DNA of 64,000 nt from CAVRXQ01 sp963838845 (GTDB lineage: Bacteria; Actinomycetota; Acidimicrobiia; Acidimicrobiales; Bog-793), in contig CAWISR010000001.1 of NCBI GenBank assembly GCA_963838845.1, positions 1-64,000 of the forward strand, in the 5' to 3' direction. Below are positions 41,019-50,028 of this stretch, piece by piece. The notes beneath the pieces were generated by a model. That model did not search any database. It worked only from the letters and a program-made list of their open reading frames with translations, and was not told where the DNA came from. The position numbers and the translations under genes are program-made. Position 1 is the stretch's first letter, and every line of letters begins with the position of its first letter.

Positions 41019-42358
41019 GCCTCTCCGTCGGGTCCATTCGAACGACTGCGGTGACGCTGTGGCAGCACCCTCAGGCGCGGCGTCTGTTCGCGTTCGTGAT
41101 GGGGTTCCTCGTCCTTGCCCTCATGACCGGGCCTGAGGGCAGCATCTCGACCCCACTCGTCGGGGTCACGGGCTCGTTCGGTCATCCGCGCGTCTTCGTC
41201 TTCTTGGCTCTCGGCGTCGGATTCTGGCTGCTGAGCCTGGTGAACGCGCGCTATCGCGAGAAGATCCGCGCCGCCAACGATCGGGTTCTCGCGCTGCCGA
41301 AACGGCTGTTGCCGGATTGGCGAGTCCGTCTTGTCGTCTACGCCGCGCTGCTCGCTTTTGCGATCTGGCTACCGCTCGGGGTGAACCCGTACTGGCAGGA
41401 AGTGCTCGTCGACCAGATCGGCCTCTACGTGCTCTTGGCGCTCGGCCTCAACGTCGTCGTCGGCTACGCCGGGCTGCTCGACCTCGGCTACGTCGCCTTC
41501 TTCGCCATCGGCGCGTACTCGACGGCGTTCTGGACCGACAAGCTGCCTTTGCATCCACCATTCGTTCTCAACTCGTTCTGGTCGATCCCGTTCGACATGG
41601 CGGCGGCGATCCTCGCCGGGGTCTTGCTCGGAGCGCCGACGCTTCGCCTGAGAGGCGACTACCTGGCGATCGTCACGCTCGGGTTCGGGGAAATCATCGA
41701 GATCGTCGCGAACAACTTGAACGGTGTGACCGGGGGGCCAGTCGGGGTGCTCGGTATCCCCCACCCCGACTTCAATCTGTTCGGCATCCACTACACGTGG
41801 TCGATCGACGAGATCCCCTACTACTACATCCTTTTGGTTTTTGTCGTCATCGCCATCGCGGCGTACCACTACATCCAAGAATCCCGAATTGGTCGAGCAT
41901 GGGCCGCCATCCGCGAGGACGAGGTCGCCGCCGAATCGAGCGGCGTCAACGTCTTGAAATACAAGGTGATGGCGTTCGCCATCGGAGCGGCGACCTCTGG
42001 CATGGCCGGAATGCTCTACGCGAGCAAGGTGAGCTACCTCGAGCCGGCCGACTTCACCGTCCAGTTCTCGATCCTCATTCTTATCCTCGTCATCTTCGGC
42101 GGGATGGGATCGATCATCGGGGCCGTCGCCGGCGCGGCGTTTCTGCAATGGGTCCCCGCTTACGAGCGCGTGCACCCGACGCTCGGCTTCCAGATTCAGG
42201 ACCTCTACATCTACTTCGGCGCCCTCTTGATCCTGATGATGATCTTCCGGCCGCAGGGACTCGTTCCCTCGCGCCGGCGACGGCGCGAGCTCGAACTCGC
42301 AGAACACGGGGTTGGAACCGCCGATGCGATGAGCGCTGGAGGGGGACCGATCACATGA
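41015..42358 (+). CDS. livM: Branched-chain amino acid ABC transporter permease LivM
   Basis: 447 aa, about ten transmembrane spans, with an N-terminal extension of about 100 residues before the conserved core (NVVVGYAGLLDLGYVAFFAI). The coupling loop is GRAWAAIREDEVAAESSGVN. Second channel subunit. ATGA overlaps on both sides (livH and livG). Confidence 0.93.
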   Translation: MSLSVGSIRTTAVTLWQHPQARRLFAFVMGFLVLALMTGPEGSISTPLVGVTGSFGHPRVFVFLALGVGFWLLSLVNARYREKIRAANDRVLALPKRLLPDWRVRLVVYAALLAFAIWLPLGVNPYWQEVLVDQIGLYVLLALGLNVVVGYAGLLDLGYVAFFAIGAYSTAFWTDKLPLHPPFVLNSFWSIPFDMAAAILAGVLLGAPTLRLRGDYLAIVTLGFGEIIEIVANNLNGVTGGPVGVLGIPHPDFNLFGIHYTWSIDEIPYYYILLVFVVIAIAAYHYIQESRIGRAWAAIREDEVAAESSGVNVLKYKVMAFAIGAATSGMAGMLYASKVSYLEPADFTVQFSILILILVIFGGMGSIIGAVAGAAFLQWVPAYERVHPTLGFQIQDLYIYFGALLILMMIFRPQGLVPSRRRRRELELAEHGVGTADAMSAGGGPIT

Positions 42359-43230
42359 CGGACCTCGCGGCGCGCCAGTCCCTGTCGGCGAAAGTCGACG
42401 GTGACGCGATCATCGACGTGGACCACGTCACCTTGCGCTTCGGCGGCGTCACGGGCCTTGCGGACGTCGAACTCAACCAGCTGCGCGGCGAGCTTTTATC
42501 CGTGATCGGGCCGAACGGAGCCGGCAAGACGTCGCTCTTCAACTGCGTGACCGGCGTCTACAAGCCGCAGGAAGGTCTGATCACCTTCACCGGCGCCGAC
42601 CACAAGAGCCACGAGATCATCGGCCACAAGCCGCACACCGTCAACCACTTCGGAATCGCGCGCACGTTCCAGACGAGCCGTCTGTTCAACGCGTTGACGA
42701 CGTTTGAGAACGTGAAGGTCGGCGTCGAGTCGCGCCAGCACACCGGCCCGATCGGTGCGATGCTGCGCCTACCGCGGACAAGACGCGAAGAGCGCCAAAG
42801 CGACGCGAAGTCCTTCGAGCTGCTCGAGTTTGTCTCGCTCGCCGATCGCGCGAACGAGCTCGCGAGCGCACTCCCCTACGGCGCCCGGCGACGGCTCGAG
42901 ATCGCGCGAGCACTCGGCACCGATCCTCAACTGTTGTTGTTGGACGAACCGGGGGCAGGCACCAACCCGGCGGAGAAAGACGACCTCGCCCACGTCATCA
43001 CGAAGGTGAACCGCGAACTCGGTGTGAGCGTCTTGCTGATCGAGCACGACATGCGGCTCGTCATGTCGGTCGCGCAACGCATCGTCGTCTTGAACTTCGG
43101 CCGCGTCATCGCGTCGGGCACGCCCGTTGAGGTGCAACACAACCCGGCGGTCATCGAGGCATACCTCGGGGCGCCAGCCGAGGACGACGCCGCGTCGGAA
43201 CGCACAGACTCGTCCGAGGAGGACGCATGA
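42355..43230 (+). CDS. livG: Branched-chain amino acid ABC transporter ATPase LivG
   Basis: 291 aa from ATG 42355. Walker A GPNGAGKTSLFN, the Liv-specific IARTFQTSRLF, signature as PYGARRRLEIARAL (in place of LSGGQ), Walker B LLLLDEPGAGTNP and switch EHD. It hydrolyses ATP for the permease pair. The long plus-strand frame beginning at 41317 is a livM shadow and not an extension. Confidence 0.93.
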   Translation: MTDLAARQSLSAKVDGDAIIDVDHVTLRFGGVTGLADVELNQLRGELLSVIGPNGAGKTSLFNCVTGVYKPQEGLITFTGADHKSHEIIGHKPHTVNHFGIARTFQTSRLFNALTTFENVKVGVESRQHTGPIGAMLRLPRTRREERQSDAKSFELLEFVSLADRANELASALPYGARRRLEIARALGTDPQLLLLDEPGAGTNPAEKDDLAHVITKVNRELGVSVLLIEHDMRLVMSVAQRIVVLNFGRVIASGTPVEVQHNPAVIEAYLGAPAEDDAASERTDSSEEDA

Positions 43231-43946
43231 ACGAGGCATTGCTCGAACTCCGTGACGTCGAAGTCCGGTACGGCGCGATCCGCGCGCTGCGCGGAGTGAG
43301 TCTCGTCGTAAACCAAGGCGAGATCGTCGCCCTTCTTGGCGCGAACGGCGCCGGGAAGACGACGACGTTGCGTACGATCTCTGGCTTGAGCCACCCCGCG
43401 CACGGTGAGATCACCTTCGCGGGCGATGCGATCACGCGCGCGCCGAGCCATGAGATCGTCGCCCTCGGCATCAGCCAGGTCCCCGAGGGTCGCCGGATCT
43501 TCCCCCAGATGTCGGTGATGGAGAACCTCGAGATGGGCGCGTACTTGGGGAGGAAGACCTTCAAGGAGGATCTCGAGCGCGCACTCAGCCTGTTTCCCAT
43601 CCTCTCGGAACGGCGCAAGCAGATGGGCGGCACCCTGTCCGGCGGTGAGCAGCAGATGCTCGCCATCGCCCGCGCGCTGATGAGCCACCCGCGCCTTTTG
43701 CTCCTTGACGAACCTTCGCTTGGTCTCGCACCGATGGTCGTGCAGACCATCTTCCGCATAATCAGCGAGATCCGACAGAGCGGGACGACAATCCTCCTCG
43801 TCGAACAGAACGCCGCCCAGGCACTGGCGCTCGCCGACCGTGGCTACGTGCTCGAGAACGGGGCGATCGTGATGTCCGACGAAGCCTCGATACTGCTCCG
43901 TGACCCGCGGGTGCGCGCCGCGTACCTCGGCGAGGGGGCCGCGTAA
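43227..43946 (+). CDS. livF: Branched-chain amino acid ABC transporter ATPase LivF
   Basis: 239 aa. Walker A GANGAGKTTTLR, signature LSGGEQQMLAIARALM, Walker B LLLLDEPSLGLAP and switch EQN. Second ATPase of the importer. ATGA overlap with livG. Kynureninase follows within about 40 bases, suggesting one transcript. Confidence 0.93.
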   Translation: MNEALLELRDVEVRYGAIRALRGVSLVVNQGEIVALLGANGAGKTTTLRTISGLSHPAHGEITFAGDAITRAPSHEIVALGISQVPEGRRIFPQMSVMENLEMGAYLGRKTFKEDLERALSLFPILSERRKQMGGTLSGGEQQMLAIARALMSHPRLLLLDEPSLGLAPMVVQTIFRIISEIRQSGTTILLVEQNAAQALALADRGYVLENGAIVMSDEASILLRDPRVRAAYLGEGAA

Positions 43947-43987
43947 TCACCGGGCCGGTGCTCGCGCCCAAGTGCAGGTCGGACCCG

Positions 43988-45214
43988 ATGACACCGCCAA
44001 CACGGCCGCAGTGCGTCGCCCTCGACACCGACGACCCGCTCGGACGCTTCCGCGACGAGTTCGACCTGCCAGACGACCTCATCTACCTGCTCGGGAACTC
44101 CCTCGGTCCGCTTCCCCGGCGGGTCATCGGGCGGCTCGAACAGACGGTGCGCGACGAATGGGGGAACGGTCTGATCCGCAGCTGGAGCGATGCGGGTTGG
44201 TGGGACCTGCCGGTCAGCCTCGGAGCCAACCTCGCGTCGATCATCGGAGCCGATCCCTCCGAGGTTCTCGTCTGCGACTCGACGTCGATCAACACCTTCA
44301 AGGCGGTCTGTGCCGCCTCAGCCCTGCGCCCGGAGCGACGAACGATCCTGACTGATGCCGAGAGCTTCCCGACCGATCTCTACCTGGTCGAAGCCGCCGC
44401 CGAGGCGATGGGTGGTCTCACAGTTCGACGCGTCGCCGACCCAGCGCATCTTGCGGACGAACTCGATGACGACGTCGGGGTCGTCGAGCTGAGTCACGTC
44501 GACTACCGCACGGCCCGCCTGCTCCCGATGCGGAAGATCACGGCCGACATCCACGCCGCCGGAGCGCTCGTCGTCTGGGATCTCGCGCACAGCGCCGGTG
44601 CGGTCGAGGTCGATCTCGATGCGTCCGAAGCCGACTTCGCCGTCGGCTGTACGTACAAGTACCTGAATGGCGGGCCGGGGGCGCCCGCCTACCTCTACGT
44701 CGCCAAGCGCCACCAGGCGGCCGCGACCTCACCGCTGCCGGGGTGGAACGGGCACGCCCGCCCCTTCGCGTTCGTGCCCGTCTACGAACCAGCCGACGGG
44801 GTCCGACGTTTCGCGTGCGGTTCCCCGCCGGTGCTCTCCTACGCAGCGCTCGCGGCGAGCCTGTCGCTTTTTGAAGAGGTCGACCTCGATGCGCTCTTCG
44901 CGAAGGCGCGCTCACTGTCGAGCGTGTTCATCGATCTGCTCGAGCCGATCATCGGCGCGACCGAACTCGAGCTCGCCTCACCGGTCGAACCCGAGGCGCG
45001 CGGAAGCCACGTCGCTCTCCGTCACCCCGACGCGGCAGCGCTCGTCGCGGAGCTCGAATCCCGCGGCGTGCTCGTCGACTTTCGAGAGCCCGACTTCATC
45101 CGCGTCGGGATCGCACCGCTCTACCTGCGCTACGTCGACATCTTCGACGCGGTCGCCGCGATCGCCGACGCGATGTTCAACGCCTCGGGGCCGCGCCAAC
45201 GCTCTTTGCGGTAG
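43988..45214 (+). CDS. kynU: Kynureninase
   Basis: 408 aa from ATG 43988, which follows AGGTCGGACCCG; GTG 43958 is an alternative. PLP fold type I: opening LIYLLGNSLGPLPRR, phosphate-binding CDSTSINTFKA, aspartate in VVWDLAHSAGAVEVD, and the PLP lysine in GCTYKYLNGGPGAPAY, all strict kynureninase motifs. It cleaves kynurenine to anthranilate and alanine (or 3-hydroxykynurenine to 3-hydroxyanthranilate). No dioxygenase or kynurenine formamidase is in the window. It sits between the Liv importer and tryptophanase, both of which bear on tryptophan or its products. Confidence 0.93.
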   Translation: MTPPTRPQCVALDTDDPLGRFRDEFDLPDDLIYLLGNSLGPLPRRVIGRLEQTVRDEWGNGLIRSWSDAGWWDLPVSLGANLASIIGADPSEVLVCDSTSINTFKAVCAASALRPERRTILTDAESFPTDLYLVEAAAEAMGGLTVRRVADPAHLADELDDDVGVVELSHVDYRTARLLPMRKITADIHAAGALVVWDLAHSAGAVEVDLDASEADFAVGCTYKYLNGGPGAPAYLYVAKRHQAAATSPLPGWNGHARPFAFVPVYEPADGVRRFACGSPPVLSYAALAASLSLFEEVDLDALFAKARSLSSVFIDLLEPIIGATELELASPVEPEARGSHVALRHPDAAALVAELESRGVLVDFREPDFIRVGIAPLYLRYVDIFDAVAAIADAMFNASGPRQRSLR

Positions 45215-45217
45215 CCG

Positions 45218-46636
45218 TCAGTCGAGCGGCTCGAACCGTGCCGTGAAGTGCCGCAGCTGCCTTGGTTCGTTCACGATCCGCAGCCCGCGCAGCTCGTGTG
45301 AACGCTTCGCGACCGCCTCGCAGACCTCGATCACGAAGTCGACGTGGCTTTGGGTGTAGGTCCGCCGCGGGATCGCCAGTCGGACGAGGTCCATCGCCGC
45401 CGGACGTTCCGATCCGTCGGGCTGGCGACCGAACATCACCGTGCCGATCTCGCAGCTGCGGACGCCGCCGGTTTCGTAGAGCGCGACCGCGAGCGATTGA
45501 CCTGGGTATTCGAGCGGGGGGATGTGGGGCAGCAGCGCCCGGGCGTCGAGGTAGACCGCGTGGCCGCCGATCGGCAAGACGACGGGAATCCCGACCTGGT
45601 CGAGCGCCTCGCCGAGGTACGCCGTCGAGCGGATGCGGTAGCGCAGGTAGTCGTGGGAGACGGCCTCTTTGAGGCCCTGGGCGACCGCCTCGAGGTCGCG
45701 CCCAGCAAGGCCTCCATAGGTCGGGAAGCCCTCGGTGAGGATGAGCATGTTGCGCGCTGCTTCGGCGAGCGCATCGTCGTTGCACGCGAGCCACCCGCCG
45801 ATGTTGCACAGCGGGTCCTTCTTCGCGCTCATCGTCATTCCGTCGGCGAGCGACGCCATCTCGCGCACGATCTCCACGACCGAACGATCCGACTGCCCGA
45901 CTTCTCGTTCGCGGATGAACCACGCGTTCTCTGCGAATCGGCAAGCGTCGAGGAACAACGGGAGTCCGTACTCGTCACAGACGGCGCGCACGGCGCGCAG
46001 GTTCTCCAGGCTCACCGGCTGCCCGCCGCCCGAGTTGTTCGTCACGGTCACCATCACGACGGGCACCGCGTCTTTTCCCCGATGCTCGATCACCCCCCGC
46101 AACGCGGCGACGTCGACGTTGCCCTTGAACGGGTGGAGCGAGCGCGGGTCGTGCCCCTCGGCGATCACGAGGTCGAGGGCTTCGGCTCCCGTGTACTCGA
46201 CGTTCGCGCGCGTCGTGTCGAAGTGGGTGTTGTTCGGGACGACCTTTCCCGGCCCGCCGATCACCGAGAAGAGGATCCTTTCCGCCGCGCGTCCCTGGTG
46301 GGTCGGAATGAGATGGCGAAATGGGAAGAGCTCATTCACGGCCGCCCGGAAGATCTCCCAAGACGGCGACCCGGCGTACGACTCATCGCCGTGCTGGATC
46401 GCTGACCACTGGTCGCGGCTCATCGCCCCCGTACCGGAGTCGGTGAGCAGGTCGATCATCACCTTCGCCGCCGGCAGATTGAACAGGTTGTAGCCCGCAC
46501 CACGCAGTGCCCGCCGGCGCTCGGTGCCGGACGTCATCTCGATCGGCTCGACGGCGTGGATCCGGAACGGCTCAATGACCGTGCGGAACTCCCCCACCCC
46601 TGCGCCCATCCCGTCCTCTGGCAATTCTTCGTTCAC
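45218..46636 (-). CDS. tnaA: Tryptophanase-family beta-eliminating lyase
   Basis: 472 aa. PLP fold type I with the PLP lysine in GMTMSAKKDPLCNIGGWLA, and the family stretches MIDLLTDSGTGAMSRDQW, DESYAGSPSWE and PTHQGRAAERILFS. It is closer to tryptophanase than tyrosine phenol-lyase by overall look, but the two are hard to separate by eye. It releases indole (or phenol), pyruvate and ammonia. GTG 46636 overlaps the TfoX-like stop (GTGA), fixing the start. Ends four bases from the kynU stop; the two genes converge. Confidence 0.88.
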   Translation of the reverse strand: MNEELPEDGMGAGVGEFRTVIEPFRIHAVEPIEMTSGTERRRALRGAGYNLFNLPAAKVMIDLLTDSGTGAMSRDQWSAIQHGDESYAGSPSWEIFRAAVNELFPFRHLIPTHQGRAAERILFSVIGGPGKVVPNNTHFDTTRANVEYTGAEALDLVIAEGHDPRSLHPFKGNVDVAALRGVIEHRGKDAVPVVMVTVTNNSGGGQPVSLENLRAVRAVCDEYGLPLFLDACRFAENAWFIREREVGQSDRSVVEIVREMASLADGMTMSAKKDPLCNIGGWLACNDDALAEAARNMLILTEGFPTYGGLAGRDLEAVAQGLKEAVSHDYLRYRIRSTAYLGEALDQVGIPVVLPIGGHAVYLDARALLPHIPPLEYPGQSLAVALYETGGVRSCEIGTVMFGRQPDGSERPAAMDLVRLAIPRRTYTQSHVDFVIEVCEAVAKRSHELRGLRIVNEPRQLRHFTARFEPLD

Positions 46637-46965
46637 TTCTTCGGCAGCGACTTTGCGTAGTCGACCCCGATTCGCCCCCAACGTTCGAGATCTCGTTTCG
46701 TGTGCAACACCGACTCCTCGACCCGCAACCAGCCGTTCATCTCCCGACCGCGCATCACGAAGCGGCAGGCACCCCTGCGGGAGGCGAGCTTTTCGGTCTC
46801 GTTGGGGTCGACCCTCAGTAGCAATCCGCCTTGTCCGCTCACGGCAACTGACATGTTTCCGTTGATCAAGAACGCGAGACCCCCAAACATCTTCTTCTCA
46901 CTGAGACCGCGTTCGTCCTGCAGCAGCTCCCGGAGGCGATTCGCAAGGTCCTCGTCGTAGGCCAT
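46633..46965 (-). CDS. TfoX/Sxy N-terminal domain protein
   Basis: 110 aa. LSEKKMFGGLAFLINGNMSV and GWLRVEESVLHTKRDLERWG identify the TfoX_N domain. In gammaproteobacteria Sxy controls competence; in actinobacteria such single-domain copies have no established role. First gene of the pair with tnaA, overlapping it by four bases. Confidence 0.85.
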   Translation of the reverse strand: MAYDEDLANRLRELLQDERGLSEKKMFGGLAFLINGNMSVAVSGQGGLLLRVDPNETEKLASRRGACRFVMRGREMNGWLRVEESVLHTKRDLERWGRIGVDYAKSLPKK

Positions 46966-47282
46966 GACCGGATTCTGTCACCTCTCGTTTATCGCGAACC
47001 GAAGAGAGCGCCGGTTCTTCTGCCAATTTCTCTGACAATCCCAACCCGCCGTGCGACGTCAAAGTCACGTTGTAAACGCAGGACAGCACGAACTTCGCCC
47101 TCCCGTCTCCGTCCTGGCTTCACAGAGCTCGATCGGTGCAGTCGGTGTCACGAGTTCGTCGCCCAGTTCGTCGCCCAATCGCGTGCCGACGCGCTGCTGG
47201 TCAACGCTGAAGCATTTGGCGGCTTTCGAGGACCGGGTCCAGTTCTTGACTTCAACAGCACTTCAACTCGTACGCTCGGTGC
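46966..47282. other. Intergenic region
   Basis: About 315 bases between divergent genes. A short direct duplication (TTCGTCGCCCAG at 47156 and 47168) is seen; nothing else recognised. Confidence 0.4.
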
Positions 47283-47708
47283 ATGGTCGAAACTCGAGCG
47301 GTCTTTACGGACGATGAACTCGCTTACCTGCAGAGTCAGCGGCTCGGACGGTTGGCGACGGTCGATGCCGATGGGGCGCCGCAAAACAATCCCGTTGGAC
47401 TCCATATCAACGCAAACCTCGGAACGATCGACGTCGTGGGATTCGATCTGAGTGCGTCGCGCAAATACCGCAACGTCCTATCGAATCCTCACGTCGCGAT
47501 GGTCGTCGATGATCTCGTCTCTATCGATCCGTGGGTGGTCCGCGGAATCGAGGTCCGGGGTGAGGCAGAAGCCATCGCAGACGCCGATCCTCCGATAGCG
47601 CGCATGAGCCGTGAGATCATCCGCATCCACCCGCGCCGAGTGATCAGTTGGGGCATCTCACCTGAACGAACCGGCATGGAGAGCCGAGCGGTCGGACCGA
47701 CCAGCTGA
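47283..47708 (+). CDS. PPOX-class F420-dependent oxidoreductase
   Basis: 141 aa, split-barrel flavin-type fold. VFTDDELAYLQSQRLGRLAT followed by DGAPQNNPVGLHIN, RKYRNVLSNPHVAMVVDDL and RGIEVRGEAEAI is typical of the Rv1155-like F420 group. It would reduce an unknown substrate with coenzyme F420H2, consistent with an actinobacterial host. Stop lies next to the convergent AhpD-like gene. Confidence 0.82.
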   Translation: MVETRAVFTDDELAYLQSQRLGRLATVDADGAPQNNPVGLHINANLGTIDVVGFDLSASRKYRNVLSNPHVAMVVDDLVSIDPWVVRGIEVRGEAEAIADADPPIARMSREIIRIHPRRVISWGISPERTGMESRAVGPTS

Positions 47709-47709
47709 G

Positions 47710-48123
47710 TCAGGGCTCGTAGGAGCCGGGCAACCAGCTACAGGTGGCGACGCCGATGCGGTTCCAAGCGTTGATCGTCACGATCACGCCGACGAGGGAG
47801 GCGAGCTGCTCGTCGTTGAACTGCGAGGCGGCGGTGCTCCAGACGTCGTCCGGAACACGGCCGTCGGCGCAGCACGTGATCGCCTCTGTGAGCCCGAGCG
47901 CGGCGCGCCCTTGGTCGGTGAAGAAGGGCGTCTCCGCCCAAACGGCGAGTGCGTAGAGCCGCTGTTCTCGCTCACCGGCGGCGCGGGCGTCTTTCGTGTG
48001 CATGTCAACGCAGTAGGCGCAGCCGTTGAGCTGCGAGGCACGGACGCGAACGAGTTCCCGCAGCGCGCGGTCTAGACCAGCCTCGTCTGCCTGCTTCGTC
48101 GCCCAATGATCGAGATGGCCCAT
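47710..48123 (-). CDS. AhpD-like carboxymuconolactone decarboxylase family protein
   Basis: 137 aa. The peroxidase core motif: RELVRVRASQLNGCAYCVDM with the redox CxxC (CAYC) and following His, then LTEAITCCADGRVPDD. Such proteins are alkyl hydroperoxidases of the AhpD type. Helical, probably oligomeric, cytoplasmic. No AhpC adjacent. ATG start. Confidence 0.88.
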   Translation of the reverse strand: MGHLDHWATKQADEAGLDRALRELVRVRASQLNGCAYCVDMHTKDARAAGEREQRLYALAVWAETPFFTDQGRAALGLTEAITCCADGRVPDDVWSTAASQFNDEQLASLVGVIVTINAWNRIGVATCSWLPGSYEP

Positions 48124-48177
48124 CGCTTTCGCGAACCCCGGACGTCGAGCGAGTGGCCCGTGGGCAACGACGTCTCG

Positions 48178-49854
48178 CTACGCAACGAGGGTGCGTAAGT
48201 GGCGCACCGCCGGCGAGCCGTGACCCAACAGGCGATCGTGGAGCGTTCGCAATGTCCAGTCCGGATGCCGGAGGCCCAGCTCGCCCGCGAGATCGCTCAC
48301 CTCCGTGTAGCCGACGTAGTAGGTCGAGAGCTGCGCAGAGGTGAGAAGGGCGCGGCGCCACTTCCCCGCGGCCTCTCCTTCCTCTTGGAAGCCCCGCCCG
48401 ATCATGAGTTTCATGGCGGCGTCCTCGGAAAGACCCTCGGAGTGAACCTTCGCATCGAGGATCGCATTGATGACCATCCGAAGCTGCATCTTCAGCTGCT
48501 GGAGACGCAGCGCGCTCGGATCGCCCTCCCCCGGATAGCCAAGCCCGGCCATCACACTTTCGGCGTACACCGCCCATCCCTCGACGAACGAGCCCGAGTA
48601 GTAGGCGGCGCGCGCTGGGCTCGAACCGATGAACCGTCTGGAGTGCTGCAGCTGAAGCATGTGACCGGGCATCGCCTCATGGATCATCAGGTCGTGCACC
48701 AGGTGGCGGTTGTACTCACGATAGAAGGACGCGACGCGTTCCTCCGTCCACTCGGCAGGCGTTGGAGAGACCGCCAGGAATGTCGGAAGATCCGCGACCT
48801 CCAGGGGTCCGGGCGGGTCGCAGTAGGCGACCGCGACGCCCCGATCAATCTCAGGCATCGGGATGAGTTCGAAGGGATCGTCATACGTGGTGACGATTGC
48901 GTTCTCCTCCACGAAGGCGATCTGAGCTCCGAGCGCGGAACGGGCGAGGCCGAGGATCGTGCCGTTATCAGGCGCGTCGGCGGCGAGCGCGTCGAGCGCG
49001 TCGCGAACGAGGCGCGGCGACGACGGGGGTCGTGACAGGCGCCGGGAGGCTGCCTCGGTGATCTCCTCGGTGACGCGCTCGAGGTCGGACTCCGCTCGCG
49101 CAAGGATCGATTGAGCATCGGCCTCGGCGTCAAGTTCAAGCGAGAGTTTGCGCCTGAATCGTTCGGCGCCGATGCGCGGGTCGCGAAAGGAATGGTCGCG
49201 CTCGGAAGCCGCCAGGCGCTCGCTCATCCACGCACGGTGTGCGTCAACTGCCTCGAGGGCCATCGGGCGGACGCGGTCAATCTCGACCCGGCTCGCGGGC
49301 GAGTGCTCGAGCAGGCGATCGATCTCCCCGACAACGAGTGCCGTCGTTCCCGCAAACTGGCCGAGAGCCGTTTCGAGGTGCACCCTCGGCATCGAGCCGA
49401 GGTTCGATCGGGCGGTGACGAGCGCGGCGGGAATCGCAGCTAGCCGGCCGGCGAGCGAGCGCAGTCGGTCGCCCGCAGGCGCGAAGTCCCGCGACGTGAG
49501 GCCGTAGATCGCACGGCCAGGGTTCGCAGCCATCGGGTTCCACGTGTGTTCTCGCAACTCGTCGAGTGTGTAGGCGATCTGCGCGAAGGCGTTGGTGAGG
49601 AGATTCGCGTCGACGCGATTCTCTGGGCTGAGCGCGTCAAGGTCGAAACCGGCGAGCCGTTCGAGATGCTTGCCGATCATCGTTCGCCACGTCCCAAGCG
49701 CTTGCGGACTACCGTCGGGCAATCCCGCGTCGTAGCGGTGGTCGCCGACCTCCGTGGCCCAGTCGGGACGGTGCTCGAGCGCGTCGTCGAGGGCGCCCTT
49801 CGCGAACGACACGAAGGCGTCGTTCACGGTCGAGCGATCGCGGTTCTCGTTCAT
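48178..49854 (-). CDS. DUF885 family protein (predicted metallopeptidase-like)
   Basis: 558 aa. Mostly helical with the DUF885 core HDLMIHEAMPGHMLQLQHSR, an HExxPGH-type metal site, and late GSFVEGWAVYAESVM and KMQLRMVINAILDAKVHSEG. No signal peptide. The family is related in fold to M2/M3-type peptidases; no in vivo substrate is known. ATG start at 49854. Stands alone between the AhpD-like gene and nrdJ. Confidence 0.85.
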   Translation of the reverse strand: MNENRDRSTVNDAFVSFAKGALDDALEHRPDWATEVGDHRYDAGLPDGSPQALGTWRTMIGKHLERLAGFDLDALSPENRVDANLLTNAFAQIAYTLDELREHTWNPMAANPGRAIYGLTSRDFAPAGDRLRSLAGRLAAIPAALVTARSNLGSMPRVHLETALGQFAGTTALVVGEIDRLLEHSPASRVEIDRVRPMALEAVDAHRAWMSERLAASERDHSFRDPRIGAERFRRKLSLELDAEADAQSILARAESDLERVTEEITEAASRRLSRPPSSPRLVRDALDALAADAPDNGTILGLARSALGAQIAFVEENAIVTTYDDPFELIPMPEIDRGVAVAYCDPPGPLEVADLPTFLAVSPTPAEWTEERVASFYREYNRHLVHDLMIHEAMPGHMLQLQHSRRFIGSSPARAAYYSGSFVEGWAVYAESVMAGLGYPGEGDPSALRLQQLKMQLRMVINAILDAKVHSEGLSEDAAMKLMIGRGFQEEGEAAGKWRRALLTSAQLSTYYVGYTEVSDLAGELGLRHPDWTLRTLHDRLLGHGSPAVRHLRTLVA

Positions 49855-50028
49855 GTGGCTTCAAATACCTATCGCCGCGATCAAATCGAATCGCATCGCG
49901 GAGGCTTTAGGAACTCGGTGATGAAACTAACCCACCTCCCGGCCCTTAATCAGAGATCTCCTCACCCGGTGGGTCACCAGTTGGAGAAAACAACGTCACT
50001 TCCGAGGAAGCCAGGTCGGCACTCGACA

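Noticed and set aside
41317..43230. 637-residue plus-strand frame ending with LivG
   Set aside because: The N-terminal half is livM in another frame; LivG begins at ATG 42355 with an ATGA overlap.
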